Assembly: GCF_001570865.1 (NCBI RefSeq)
Contig: NZ_BCSM01000006.1
Location: 62,001-126,000 of the forward strand
From: Rothia kristinae NBRC 15354
GTDB lineage: Bacteria > Actinomycetota > Actinomycetes > Actinomycetales > Micrococcaceae
Direction: 5' to 3'
DNA: 64,000 nucleotides
Position 1 is the first letter of the stretch. Each line of letters opens with the position of its first letter. Both the position numbers and the translations under genes were made by a program. A model generated the notes under the pieces. It had not been told where the DNA came from and did not search any database. It saw nothing but the letters and a program-made list of their open reading frames with translations. Shown one piece after another: positions 19,715-28,629 of this stretch.

Positions 19715-21229
19715 TCAGCGGGAGCGGTCCGGGCCCGGCTGGAAGACGGCGACGGCCTCCAGATGGTGGGTCTCGGGGTACAGATCCAGTCCCCGCACCG
19801 CCGTGGGCTCCCAGCCGTCCGCGCGCAGGAAGCCGGCGTCCCGGCCCAGGGCCGCCGGGTCGCAGGCCACGTACACGATGCGCCGCGCCCCGCAGGCGGC
19901 CAGCCGCCGCATCACGGCGCGCCCGGCCCCGTCCCGCGGAGGATCCAGCACGACGACGTCGGGGGTCCCGGTGCGGGGCCTGCCGGTCAGGGCCCGCTCC
20001 ACCGCGGCGCGCTGGGCGATGACCTTCGCCCCCCGCGAGCCCTCGGTGCGGGCCGGACCCTGTCCTGCCAGATTGTGCCGGGCGTCCCCGGAGGTGACCG
20101 GGGAGCCCTCCACGGACCACACCGTGCCGCCCGCACCCACCTGGTCCGCGGCCAGCGCCGCGAACAGCCCGGCCCCGCCGTACAGGTCCCACACGGTGTC
20201 CGCCGGGCGGACGTCGGCCAGCTGCCGGACGGTCTCGGTCAGGGCGGCCGGGGCCAGCCGGTGGTTCTGCCAGAACCCGCCCGCACCCACGCGGAAGCGC
20301 AGCGGGGCGGGGGCATCGGGCCGGTCCGGGCTCGGCACGGGGAGGGTCTCCACCACGTGGTCATCCCCGCGCAGCACGATCGGCTGGGGCCGGGGGCCGC
20401 GGCGTCCGGGGATGCGCGCCGGCTGCAGGACCGCGGAGACCTCGACGTCGGCCGGGCAGGCATCCAGGGCCACATCCAGCTCCCGGCCCAGCGGCGCCAG
20501 ATCCTGCGTGTCCGGGGCGGCCGTGAACAGGATCAGCGGCCGGCTAGCCGAGCCCGCACCCGCCGAGGGGGCGGCGACGTCGATCCGGGAGACCCCGGGG
20601 AAGCGCCCCGCGCCCAGGCCCAGCTCCTGGATCTCCCGCACCGCCAGGGGGAAGCGCTCCACCGGGATGACCCGCTCCTCGTGGTAGGGGTGCATCCCGG
20701 GGCGGCCCTCGTCGTCCACGGCGAAGTGCACCCGGGTGCGCCAGCCGCCGTGAGCCCCGTAGGGCTCCGGGTCGGAGTGCCCCTGCCGGTCCGAGCTCCC
20801 CGCGGCGGCCAGCACGGCCGGGTCCGCTAGCGCCGCGGGATCGACGACCGTCAGCTGCTCCAGCAGGGGGGCCGCGGGATCCATCCCGCCCAGGCGCACC
20901 AGCTGCTCGCGCAGCACGTCGGCCTTCAGCAGGCGCTGGCGCTCGGGGCGGATGTGCCCGTACTCCATGCCGCCGACCGGGTGCAGGGTGCGCAGGGCAT
21001 CGGCGGCGGGCCACGGGTGCTCGCGCCGGTCCGGGGAGGCCTCCAGGACCTCGAGCAGCCTGGCCTCGGCGTAGCGGCCCTTCGGGCCCAGGCCGGTGAC
21101 CTCCACCAGCACGGATTCGCCGGGGATCCCGTGGCGCACGAACACCACGCGGTTCTCGTGCCGACCCAGCGCCGCCCCGCCGTGGGCCATGCCGGTCAGG
21201 CGCACCGCGAACTCGTCGCCGATCCTCAT
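19715..21229 (-). CDS. TRAM-domain class I methyltransferase (TrmA/RumA family)
   Basis: A 504-residue RNA methyltransferase of the m5U family. An N-terminal TRAM RNA-binding domain (about 1-65, GMAHGGAALGRHENRVVFV) is followed by the AdoMet fold: FWQNHRLAPAALTE, VWDLYGGAGLFAALA, VVLDPPRDGAGR, and catalytic VYVACDPAALGRD. The four-Cys iron-sulfur site of RlmD is not evident. The target (23S rRNA or tRNA) cannot be set from sequence alone. Its ATG overlaps the stop of the permease gene (ATGA). The same pair is adjacent in M. tuberculosis (Rv2689c-Rv2690c). Confidence 0.9.
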   Translation of the reverse strand: MRIGDEFAVRLTGMAHGGAALGRHENRVVFVRHGIPGESVLVEVTGLGPKGRYAEARLLEVLEASPDRREHPWPAADALRTLHPVGGMEYGHIRPERQRLLKADVLREQLVRLGGMDPAAPLLEQLTVVDPAALADPAVLAAAGSSDRQGHSDPEPYGAHGGWRTRVHFAVDDEGRPGMHPYHEERVIPVERFPLAVREIQELGLGAGRFPGVSRIDVAAPSAGAGSASRPLILFTAAPDTQDLAPLGRELDVALDACPADVEVSAVLQPARIPGRRGPRPQPIVLRGDDHVVETLPVPSPDRPDAPAPLRFRVGAGGFWQNHRLAPAALTETVRQLADVRPADTVWDLYGGAGLFAALAADQVGAGGTVWSVEGSPVTSGDARHNLAGQGPARTEGSRGAKVIAQRAAVERALTGRPRTGTPDVVVLDPPRDGAGRAVMRRLAACGARRIVYVACDPAALGRDAGFLRADGWEPTAVRGLDLYPETHHLEAVAVFQPGPDRSR

Positions 21230-23274
21230 CGCTGTCCTTCCGCCGTCTGCGTCGTCTCCGAGGCCGCCGGTTCGCCCGGGGCCTGCCCGTCCACGACCCG
21301 CGGGGTCTGCGTCGGATCGGGCACGTCCTGCCCGTCCTCGCGGCCCAGCCGCCAGGGCACCACCGCGGTGATCACCCCGGGCTCGCGGCGCAGGGCCCGC
21401 ACCAGCCGCCGGGAGAGCCGGTGGTGCAGCAGGACCTGCCACCAGTGCTCCACCACGTAGTCCGGGATGTAGACCACGACGACGTCGCGCGGGGAGCGCT
21501 TCAGGAAGCGGCGCACGTGGCGCACCACGGGGGCCACCGGGTCCCGGAAGGGCGCGGCGAGGATCGTCAGGGGCACGGGCACCTCGTAGCGGTCCCACAG
21601 GGCTCGGATGCGGTGGGTGCGGGTCTCGTCGATGTTCAGCACCAGCGCCTCGATGCTGGAGGGCCGGGAGGCCCTGGCGTAGGCCAGGGCCCGCAGCGCG
21701 GGCAGACGCAGCCGCGGGATGACGACCATCGCGTGCACCCGGGAGGGTAGGGCCTTCAGGGGGTTGTTCTCGCGCACGGCCAGCTCCTCATCGACTCGCT
21801 CGTAATGGCTCTTGATCCGCAGACACAGCCAGGTTCCCACGAGCACGACCAGGACCGTGACCCAGGCGCCCTGCACGAGCTTGGTCACCAGCACGATCAG
21901 CAGCCCGAGCACGGTCGCGGCGAAGCCCACGCAGGTGACCAGCTGGTCGCGGATCAGCCGCTTGCGGGGCAGCCGGTCCAGGACCAGGCGGATGCTGCGG
22001 TGCCGGGTGCGGATCACGGCCGCCTGGGTCAGGGACATCGAGAACAGCACGCCCAGCACGTACAGCTGGATGAGGTCGTTGACCTGGGCGCCGAAGGCCA
22101 GGACCACGAGGCAGGCCGCGACCCCGAGCAGCAGCACGGCGTTGGCGTAGACGGCGCGGTTGAGCCGGGCGTTCAGGTGCACGGGCAGGTAGCCGCGCCG
22201 TGCCATCGCGGAGGCCAGCACCGGGAAGCCCGAGTAGGCCGCCGCCGGGGCCACCAGCAGCACCAGGACCGTGGCGATGGGCACCAGCGCCCCCAGCAGC
22301 CCGTCGCCGAAGACCGCCCGGGAGACCTGGGCCAGCAGGGGCATCTGGTGCAGGTCCGCCGGGGCCGTCGCCCCGTCGATGACCAGCTGGCGCGGGTCCA
22401 TGACGACGACGGCGCCGGTGGCCCGGACCAGGTGCAGCACCGCGACCAGGAAGACCGCGGAGACCAGCCCCATGGCCAGGAGGGTCTGGGAGGCGCCGCG
22501 TGCCCGGGGGCGGCGGAAGAACCGGGCGGAGTTGGACACCGATTCCACGCCGGTCAGGCCCACCGCGCCCGAGGAGAAGGCCCGCAGCACCAGCAGTGCC
22601 AGCCCGGCGCCGGTGACCACGGATTCCACCTGGCGGCCCGGCTGGATGCCGTAGTCCGCGCTCGGGGCGGGTCCGAGGGTGCCCGCGGCGTCCTGGGCCA
22701 GCCCGACGGCCACCAGCACCGCCACCAGCAGGACGAACAGGTAGGCGGGCACGGGGTTCAGCCGCCCGATCAGGCCGATCCCGCGCAGGCGCACCGCGGT
22801 GAGCACGGCGATGATGACCAGGCAGATCCCCACCCGGTGCCCGGCCAGCGAGGGCAGCAGGGTCACCAGGTAGGAGGAGGCCGCCGCGGCGGAGACGGCC
22901 GCGGTCAGCACGAAGTCGAACAGCAGGCTGACCCCCGCCGCGGTGCCCGCTCGGGGTCCCAGCCGATCCGAGACCACCTGGAAGTCCCCGCCGGAGCGGG
23001 CGACCTCACGCAGGTTGTACCGGTAGGTGCCGATCACCAGCAGCAGGGTCACCGCGATGAGCAGCCCCACCCACGGGGCCAGGCTCAGCGCGGCCGTGCC
23101 CGCCAGGGCCAGGACCATGACGACCTCGTCCGGGGAGTAGGCCAGGGAGGAGACGCCGTCGGCGCCGAACACGGGCATGGCCTGGCGCCGAGGCAGGGAG
23201 AGCCGACGCAGCCGCTCGGTCTCCTGGGGAGCGCCGAGGACCGCGTCGCGCAGACGGGAGCCCGGGGTTCGCAC
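21226..23274 (-). CDS. APC-superfamily permease, probable potassium/amino-acid transporter
   Basis: A 682-residue membrane protein with about 12 transmembrane segments. The first is preceded by SSLAYSPDEVVMVLALAG, a signature of the KUP-like/APC group, and YRYNLREVARSGGDFQVVSD follows. A cytoplasmic C-terminal domain of about 200 residues (MVVIPRLRLPALRALAYAR, VVYIPDYVVEHWW) resembles that of YdaO/KimA-type potassium importers. It is divergent from two TrkA-type regulators, and the same arrangement exists at Rv2690c-ceoB-ceoC. Potassium transport is inferred from this context. The GTG at 23274 is the start. Confidence 0.85.
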   Translation of the reverse strand: MRTPGSRLRDAVLGAPQETERLRRLSLPRRQAMPVFGADGVSSLAYSPDEVVMVLALAGTAALSLAPWVGLLIAVTLLLVIGTYRYNLREVARSGGDFQVVSDRLGPRAGTAAGVSLLFDFVLTAAVSAAAASSYLVTLLPSLAGHRVGICLVIIAVLTAVRLRGIGLIGRLNPVPAYLFVLLVAVLVAVGLAQDAAGTLGPAPSADYGIQPGRQVESVVTGAGLALLVLRAFSSGAVGLTGVESVSNSARFFRRPRARGASQTLLAMGLVSAVFLVAVLHLVRATGAVVVMDPRQLVIDGATAPADLHQMPLLAQVSRAVFGDGLLGALVPIATVLVLLVAPAAAYSGFPVLASAMARRGYLPVHLNARLNRAVYANAVLLLGVAACLVVLAFGAQVNDLIQLYVLGVLFSMSLTQAAVIRTRHRSIRLVLDRLPRKRLIRDQLVTCVGFAATVLGLLIVLVTKLVQGAWVTVLVVLVGTWLCLRIKSHYERVDEELAVRENNPLKALPSRVHAMVVIPRLRLPALRALAYARASRPSSIEALVLNIDETRTHRIRALWDRYEVPVPLTILAAPFRDPVAPVVRHVRRFLKRSPRDVVVVYIPDYVVEHWWQVLLHHRLSRRLVRALRREPGVITAVVPWRLGREDGQDVPDPTQTPRVVDGQAPGEPAASETTQTAEGQR

Positions 23275-23390
23275 AGGCCCACGCTACCCCACCGCCTCGG
23301 GGTGCGCCGGGAGGGGACGGATGCACTACTGTGGAGCTCGGACCCGACCGCTCACCGCCCCCGTACCGCCCCGGAAGGACTGATCCCGCC

Positions 23391-24128
23391 GTGCCGCACT
23401 TCGTCATCATGGGTGCCGGGCGCGTGGGCGTGATGCTCGCCCACTCCCTGGAGACCGCCGGGCACACCGTGTCCGTGATCGACCGGGACGAGGCGGCCTT
23501 CCGGCGCCTGCGCGCGGACTTCCAGGGCCGCCAGATCACCGGCATCGGCTTCGACCGGGACACGCTGCGCCGGGCCGGCATCGAGCAGGCCTACGCCTTC
23601 GCCGCCGTCTCCTCCGGGGACAACTCCAACATCCTGGCCTCCCGGGTGGCCCGGGAGACCTTCAAGGTCCAGCACGTGGTCGCCCGGATCAACGACCCGA
23701 ATCGCGCGGAGTTCTACCAGCGCCTGGGCATCCCCACGGTCGCCGCGGTGCGCTGGTCCACGGACCAGGTGCTGCGCCGGATCCTGCCCGAGCAGGACGT
23801 CACCGGGGACTACCGGGAGGCCTCCGGGCGGCTGGTGCTGGCCGAGCTGAAGCTGCACCCGGCCTGGGCGGGCCTGCCGCTGGAGCGCATCGAGGCCGCA
23901 GCGGAGGTGCGCATCGCGTTCATCACCCGCTTCGGCGAGGGCCAGCTGCCCGGCCCCGACACCAGCTACCAGCAGGGCGACGTCGTGCACGCGATGCTGC
24001 GCACCCAGGAGGTGGACGAGGTCGCGAAGGTCTTCGCGAATCCGCCGCAGGATCCGGAGGAGCAGGAGTACCGGGAGGACGATCGGCCCCGCCGGGCGTT
24101 GCGCCGGCGGGGGGAGGGAAGGAGCTAG
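23391..24128 (+). CDS. ceoB: TrkA/CeoB-type potassium uptake regulatory protein
   Basis: A 245-residue cytosolic protein with an RCK N-domain (FVIMGAGRVGVMLAHSLE at the start, binding NAD(H) or nucleotides) and an RCK C-domain in the second half (VRIAFITRFGEGQLPGPDTS). A charged tail rich in Glu, Asp and Arg ends it. It would gate a potassium channel or permease in response to nucleotide. GTG at 23391 follows GGAAGGAC at a long spacing. It is two bases from the next TrkA gene, forming an obvious two-gene unit; a TACTGT -10 candidate lies at about 23327. Confidence 0.9.
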   Translation: MPHFVIMGAGRVGVMLAHSLETAGHTVSVIDRDEAAFRRLRADFQGRQITGIGFDRDTLRRAGIEQAYAFAAVSSGDNSNILASRVARETFKVQHVVARINDPNRAEFYQRLGIPTVAAVRWSTDQVLRRILPEQDVTGDYREASGRLVLAELKLHPAWAGLPLERIEAAAEVRIAFITRFGEGQLPGPDTSYQQGDVVHAMLRTQEVDEVAKVFANPPQDPEEQEYREDDRPRRALRRRGEGRS

Positions 24129-24130
24129 CG

Positions 24131-24868
24131 GTGCAGGTGCTGATCGTGGGCGCGGGATCCGTGGGATCCTCGATCGCCCGGGAGCTGCTGACCCACGGCC
24201 ACGAGGTGACCCTCGTGGACGAGAAGCCCGAGGCCATCGGGCGCTCCAACCTGCAGGGCGCCTCGTGGCTGATCGGGGACGCCTGCGAGCTGTCCGTGCT
24301 GCGCGCGGCCGCCCCGCAGTCCGCGGACGTGATCGTCGCGACCACCGGAGATGACAAGTCCAACCTCGTCGTCTCCCTGCTGGCCCGCTCCGAGTTCGGG
24401 GTGCCGCGCACCATCGCCCGGGTCAACAACCCCAAGAACGAGTGGCTGTTCGACGACGCCTGGGGAGTGGACGTGGCCGTGTCCACCCCGCGGCTGATGA
24501 CGGCGCTGGTCGAGGAGGCCGTGGAGGTCGGCGGCGTCGTGCGGCTGCTGAACCTGCAGGCCGGCGGGGCCACCCTCATCGAGTACACCGTGCCCCACGG
24601 GCACGGGTTCATCGGCACGGAGGTCGGCGCGATCGAGTGGCCCGAGCAGACCACCCTGGTGGCGATCCTGCGCGACGGGATCCCGATCACCCCCAGCGAC
24701 GACGACGTCCTGGAGGGCGATGACGAGCTGTTCTTCATCACCACCGCCCACGGGGAGCGGGAGCTGCAGCTGACCTTCAACCGCGCCGCGGGCGAGGCCA
24801 GGACCGAGGATCAGGGGGTCAGGCAGGTTCCGGACCGCGATCAGACGGCCCACGGTCAGGAGCTGTAG
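24131..24868 (+). CDS. ceoC: TrkA/CeoC-type potassium uptake regulatory protein
   Basis: A 245-residue RCK protein. It starts MQVLIVGAGSVGSSIARELL, a clear dinucleotide-binding loop, with the acidic LVDEKPE after strand 2, then ATTGDDKSNLVVSLLA and the C-terminal RCK domain (TLIEYTVPHGHGFIGTEVG). It is probably the hetero-partner of the preceding gene. The GTG at 24131 has AAGGAG upstream, overlapping the end of the first gene. Its 3' end overlaps the convergent DUF3159 gene by 50 bp. Confidence 0.9.
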   Translation: MQVLIVGAGSVGSSIARELLTHGHEVTLVDEKPEAIGRSNLQGASWLIGDACELSVLRAAAPQSADVIVATTGDDKSNLVVSLLARSEFGVPRTIARVNNPKNEWLFDDAWGVDVAVSTPRLMTALVEEAVEVGGVVRLLNLQAGGATLIEYTVPHGHGFIGTEVGAIEWPEQTTLVAILRDGIPITPSDDDVLEGDDELFFITTAHGERELQLTFNRAAGEARTEDQGVRQVPDRDQTAHGQEL

Positions 24869-25568
24869 CCGGGCGGGAGATCAGCCACCCCAGCCACAGC
24901 ACGAGCAGGTAGAACGGGGTGCCCATGACGATCCGGGCGGCCCCGAGCGGCCCCACCAGATCAGCCGCGTACAGGGGCAGCTGCACCGCCAGGCGCAGGG
25001 CCAGCATCCCCGCGAAGACCACCGTGGCCCACTGGTAGGCCCGCAGCCGCTCGGGCCGGGAGCGCCAGGCCGTGCCCTCCCCGCGCAGGAAACCGTAGAA
25101 CAGCCCGATCACGGGCCAGCGGGCGACCATCGAGACGAGGGCGCCGAGCAGATAGAGGCCGTTGATCCAGAAGCCGGGCACGAAGTAGTCCGCGGCCTGG
25201 CCGGTGAAGCGAGCGAATCCGGCGCACACCAGCACTCCCGCGGCCCCGGCCAGGGACTGCAGGAGGCTGCCGCGCTGGGCCAGGCGCAGCAGGGCGGCCG
25301 CGAGGGCCGCGGCCACGGCCACCCACAGGGCGTGGCCCAGGTGCTGGGTGAAAAGGTAGACGACGAGGAAGACCAGGCTGGGCAGCACGGACTCCGCGAT
25401 CCCCCGCCACCCGCCGACGGCGTGCAGCAGGTCGATGCGGCCCTGCTCGTCCCGGCGGAAGGTTCCGGAGGCGCCGTAGGAGGCGGCCAGGGTGCGCCCG
25501 AGGGAGTCCGGTGAGGCCCCGTCGGACTCGGGGTGCTGGGGCGAACGCTGTCCGGGGTCCTGGGTCAC
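24819..25568 (-). CDS. DUF3159 integral membrane protein
   Basis: A 249-residue protein with a hydrophilic N-terminus (about 65 residues) and five or six transmembrane segments, including SVLPSLVFLVVYLFTQHLG and ALWVAVAAALAAALLRLAQR. DUF3159 is conserved across Actinobacteria beside dut and the TrkA pair (Rv2693c in M. tuberculosis); no function is established. The GTG at 25568 with AAAGGA upstream is preferred to a longer ATG start whose sequence would overlap the neighbouring OB-fold gene. It is 40 bp downstream of that gene, so likely the last of the dut operon. Confidence 0.85.
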   Translation of the reverse strand: MTQDPGQRSPQHPESDGASPDSLGRTLAASYGASGTFRRDEQGRIDLLHAVGGWRGIAESVLPSLVFLVVYLFTQHLGHALWVAVAAALAAALLRLAQRGSLLQSLAGAAGVLVCAGFARFTGQAADYFVPGFWINGLYLLGALVSMVARWPVIGLFYGFLRGEGTAWRSRPERLRAYQWATVVFAGMLALRLAVQLPLYAADLVGPLGAARIVMGTPFYLLVLWLGWLISRPATAPDRGPSDRGPEPA

Positions 25569-25608
25569 GGGTCCGGGGTCCTTTCCTGGGCGGGTCGGTC
25601 GACGCCGG

Positions 25609-26082
25609 TCACGGGGTGTGCCGGGAGACGATCTCGTAGCGGGGATTGTAGATGACCGGGCCGACCGCATCCCGGGCGAGCATCCCGGAGCAGCGCAGCC
25701 GCGTCCCGGCGTCGAGCCCGGGGACGCTGCGCTGGCCGTGCCAGATCAGGCGGACCCGGGCCCCCGGGGCCAGCGGACCGGGGGCGTCGGAGAGCTCCGG
25801 GGTGTCCATCGCGATCGCGGAGGTCGGCGCGGCGAAGGAGCCGCGGGCCGCCTTGGTCTGGGCGCTGACCACGGTGCGCAGGGACTGGCGGATCTCCACC
25901 TCGGCCTCGTAGCGCGGCAGGGCCCCGATCGGCTGGAGGCGCACCTCGCTGATCCGCCCCTCCACGAGCACCCGCACCCGCGGCCTCATCCCCGGCTGGT
26001 GGGACATGGACCCGTGCACCGGCAGGTACTCGGCGGTGCCGCCGCGCCGCTCGGGCCGGGGAGGGGTCGGCACCTCAGCCAA
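25609..26082 (-). CDS. OB-fold nucleic-acid-binding protein
   Basis: A 157-residue protein whose C-terminal two thirds read as a small OB-fold: RVRVLVEGRISEVRLQPIG, EVEIRQSLRTV, ARVRLIWHGQRSVPGLDAG, RLRCSGMLARD, ending IYNPRYEIVS. It corresponds to Rv2694c in the same conserved operon. TTG at 26082 is taken as the start, because GAGGT lies eight bases upstream and it overlaps the DUF3710 stop by eight bases; GTG at 26073 is an alternative. The nucleic-acid role is inferred from the fold only. Confidence 0.78.
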   Translation of the reverse strand: MAEVPTPPRPERRGGTAEYLPVHGSMSHQPGMRPRVRVLVEGRISEVRLQPIGALPRYEAEVEIRQSLRTVVSAQTKAARGSFAAPTSAIAMDTPELSDAPGPLAPGARVRLIWHGQRSVPGLDAGTRLRCSGMLARDAVGPVIYNPRYEIVSRHTP

Positions 26083-26872
26083 TCTGGGTGACCTCGGGAC
26101 CGCGCTGCGGGACCTGCAGGTCCGGCTCCTCCTGGGGCTCGGTGCGACGCACGGCCTCGGCGGGGACCTCCAGGGGCAGCAGGTCCCGCGGGGCCATCGG
26201 CTCGCGCCCGCGCACCACGACGATGCCGCGGAACAGCTCCTCCATGCGGGCGGCGGCCTGCTCCTGCACGGCCGCGTCCCCGGTGAACACCCCGCGCAGG
26301 AACCAGCGCGGCCCGTCCACCCCGACGAAGCGGGCCACGCGCAGGCCCCGCTGCCCGTCCGGCAGGCTGGCCGGGATCTTGGCCAGCACCTGGCGCCCGA
26401 AGGGCCCTTCGGTGATGTCCACCATGCCCTGCTGGGAGCGCACGGACTCGGCCAGCTCGGTGCGGATCTGGGGCCACAGCCCGCGGGACTTCGGCGCGGC
26501 GAAGGCCTGGACCTGCACGCTGGCCTGACCCTCCTCCAGCGTCACGGCCACGACCCGCTGGGACTTCTGATCCACGTCCAGGCGCAGGTTCACCCCGGGT
26601 TCGCGGCGGATGCGCAGCCCGCCCAGGTCGATGAACCCCTCCAGGTCCGCCGCGTCGACCTCGGCGAGGTCGAAGGGCCCGGTCTGGGCCCGCTGGGAGG
26701 TCCGCTCCTCGGTCTCGGAAGGGGCCTGGGCCTCCCCCGCGGCGTCGCTGACCTCGGCCTGCGACGCCGCGGGGTCCTTCCGTGCGTCATCCTTCCGCGC
26801 GGCGTCCTTCTGCTCGTCGACCGCCGGCTCCTGCTCGGCCTGGTCCTTCTTCTTCCTGCCGAATCCCAGCAT
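26075..26872 (-). CDS. DUF3710 protein
   Basis: A 265-residue protein. The first 65 residues are charged and repetitive (KDAARKDDARKDPAAS), likely disordered. The DUF3710 domain spans about 65-245 and contains GFIDLGGLRIRREPGVNLRL, VQVQAFAAPKSRGLWPQIR, and GPRWFLRGVFTG. It is actinobacteria-specific (Rv2696c) and of unknown function. It sits between dut and the OB-fold gene on the same strand, overlapping the latter. Confidence 0.87.
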   Translation of the reverse strand: MLGFGRKKKDQAEQEPAVDEQKDAARKDDARKDPAASQAEVSDAAGEAQAPSETEERTSQRAQTGPFDLAEVDAADLEGFIDLGGLRIRREPGVNLRLDVDQKSQRVVAVTLEEGQASVQVQAFAAPKSRGLWPQIRTELAESVRSQQGMVDITEGPFGRQVLAKIPASLPDGQRGLRVARFVGVDGPRWFLRGVFTGDAAVQEQAAARMEELFRGIVVVRGREPMAPRDLLPLEVPAEAVRRTEPQEEPDLQVPQRGPEVTQIG

Positions 26873-26941
26873 GCTGCCTCAGCCTCTCCTCGTCGTCTTG
26901 GTCGTGTGCCGACCCGGTGCCGGGTCGCGTCGGTGGTGTCG

Positions 26942-27400
26942 TCAGCGGGTCCCGCTGGAGCCGAAGCCGCCGGCGCCGCGGGCGGCGGGTTCGTCCTCGG
27001 CGGCCAGCGTCGGCACGAGCGTGAACGCGGCGGTCTCGTGGCGCTGCACCACCAGCTGCGCGATGCGGTCCCCGCGGCGGATCGCGAAGGGCTCGCTGCG
27101 GTCGGTGTTCAGCAGGGTCACCACGATCTCTCCCCGGTATCCCGAGTCCACCGTGCCGGGGGCATTGAGCACGGTGACGCCGTGCTTCAGGGCCAGTCCG
27201 GAGCGCGGGTGCACCAGCCCCACCAGGCCGCGGGGCAGGGCCAGGGCGACGCCGGTGGGCACGGCGGCCCGGTGGCCCGGTTCGATCACGAGGTCCACCC
27301 GGCTGCGCAGGTCCGCGCCGGCGTCTCCGGGGTGGGCGTAGCTCGGCGGGTCCAGCTCGGGGTCCAGCAGCTGCAGCGGGATCTCGGTGGTCGGGCTCAT
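26942..27400 (-). CDS. dut: Deoxyuridine 5'-triphosphate nucleotidohydrolase
   Basis: A 152-residue trimeric dUTPase that cleaves dUTP to dUMP and pyrophosphate, keeping uracil out of DNA. All five motifs are present: HPGDAGADLRS, VHPRSGLALKHG, NAPGTVDSGYRGEI with the catalytic Asp, RGDRIAQLVV, and the flexible P-loop-like C-terminus RGAGGFGSSG. The ATG at 27400 has GGAAG upstream. It heads the dut-DUF3710-OB-DUF3159 operon (69-bp gap to DUF3710) and diverges from the DUF3093 gene. Confidence 0.97.
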   Translation of the reverse strand: MSPTTEIPLQLLDPELDPPSYAHPGDAGADLRSRVDLVIEPGHRAAVPTGVALALPRGLVGLVHPRSGLALKHGVTVLNAPGTVDSGYRGEIVVTLLNTDRSEPFAIRRGDRIAQLVVQRHETAAFTLVPTLAAEDEPAARGAGGFGSSGTR

Positions 27401-27624
27401 GGTCTCGGGAGCACTTCCTCGGTGGACGGGATGCGAAAAGACGGCGTGTGGCCGGGGCGCCAGCCTCCCGTCTGCCGCTCGCGCCGCGGCACGCGGACGG
27501 CGTCGGGGGCCCGTAGGCCACTGTAGTTCACCGGACGGGGAACCGGCGGGGCGGGACCCTGCCGCACCGCCCGGCCCCCGGGCCGCGGGGCGTGCGGGGG
27601 TCGGGTTCGTGAGATCCTGGAGGC

Positions 27625-28206
27625 ATGTCAGCATCCCTGCCCACCCCGCACGATGACGCCCCCGCCTCTTCCCCGGCCGTGACGGCTCCCGGGGAGGTGC
27701 TGTTCCGGGAGAAGCTGGTTCCCTCGGTGGGAACCTGGATCCTGGTGGTGGTCTTCGGCCTGGCCGTGTTCCTCATCGGGGCCCCCATCAGCATCCCGAT
27801 CGGCACCGCCGTGGCCGTCGTCCTGGCGGGCCTGCTCGGGGTGATCCTCACGGCCACCTCCCCGGTCCTGGAGGTCACCCAGGACTCCCTGCAGGTGGGC
27901 CGGGCCCACATCGAACGGCGCTACGTCGGGCGGGCCGAGGCATTCCGCGGGGACGCCGCTCGGATCGCGGCGGGGCCGGCCGCGGACGGACGGGCCTACA
28001 TGTGCTTCCGCCCGTGGGTCTCCCCCGTGGTGCGCATCCGCATCGAGGATCCCGCGGACCCCACCCCCTACTGGCTGGCCAACGCCCGGCACCCGGAGGA
28101 CCTGGTGCGGGCCCTGGGCGGGGATCCGGACGAGCAGGACGAGCACGCCCTGGAGTACACCGAGCCGGCCGCCTCCCCGGAGGACAACCCCGGGTGGCGC
28201 CGCTGA
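27625..28206 (+). CDS. DUF3093 membrane protein
   Basis: A 193-residue protein. Two adjacent transmembrane segments (WILVVVFGLAVFLIGAPISI and PIGTAVAVVLAGLLGVILT) are followed by a cytoplasmic domain with LEVTQDSLQVGRAHIERRYV and the family's RPWVSPVVRIRIEDPADPTP. The C-terminus is acidic. DUF3093 is an actinobacterial family of unknown role, always near dut (Rv2698). GGAGG sits close to the ATG. Confidence 0.87.
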   Translation: MSASLPTPHDDAPASSPAVTAPGEVLFREKLVPSVGTWILVVVFGLAVFLIGAPISIPIGTAVAVVLAGLLGVILTATSPVLEVTQDSLQVGRAHIERRYVGRAEAFRGDAARIAAGPAADGRAYMCFRPWVSPVVRIRIEDPADPTPYWLANARHPEDLVRALGGDPDEQDEHALEYTEPAASPEDNPGWRR

Positions 28207-28264
28207 GACTGCCCGCGCGAACGGCGGCCTTCGGGTCCGGCGGCGCCGCCGACGCAGCCGGAAC

Positions 28265-28309
28265 GGGCGAGAGCCCGGCGGATCATGGCGGATCCGCCGG
28301 GCCCTCGCC
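28265..28309. terminator. Terminator between DUF3093 and DUF4193 genes
   Basis: A 12-bp perfect inverted repeat, GCCCGGCGGATC, with a 6-base loop (28273-28302), extended by GGCGAG/CTCGCC flanks. It lies between two convergent genes and has no clear U tract. Confidence 0.7.
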
Positions 28310-28329
28310 GGTCTGGGGAGGCGCGAGCC

Positions 28330-28629
28330 TCAGCCCTCGCACTCCACACAGTAGTACAGGCCGTCCTCCTCGCGGGCGATCTGCGAGCGGTGGCGGACCA
28401 GGAAGCAGGAGGCGCAGGTGAACTCGTCCTGCTGGGCGGGCAGCACGACGACGGAGAGCTCCTCGTGGGACAGATCCGCCCCGGGCAGCTCGAAGCTCTC
28501 CGCGGCGGCGTTCTCGTCCTCGTCGACGACGTTGGACTGCTGATCTCCGCGGTGGGACTTCAGCTCCTCGATGGAGTCGGCGCTGGTCTCTTCGTCCTGC
28601 TTGCGGGGGGCGTCGTAATCGGTGGCCAT
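28330..28629 (-). CDS. DUF4193 zinc-ribbon protein
   Basis: A 99-residue actinobacterial protein (Rv2699c homologue). The N-terminal half is acidic, with the ESFELPGADLSHEELSVVVL core. The C-terminus is a zinc ribbon, CASCFLVRHRSQIA then YYCVECEG, two CxxC pairs 20 residues apart. The ribbon suggests contact with nucleic acid or RNA polymerase, but the function is not known. The ATG at 28629 has AAAGGG 11 bases upstream. Confidence 0.9.
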   Translation of the reverse strand: MATDYDAPRKQDEETSADSIEELKSHRGDQQSNVVDEDENAAAESFELPGADLSHEELSVVVLPAQQDEFTCASCFLVRHRSQIAREEDGLYYCVECEG

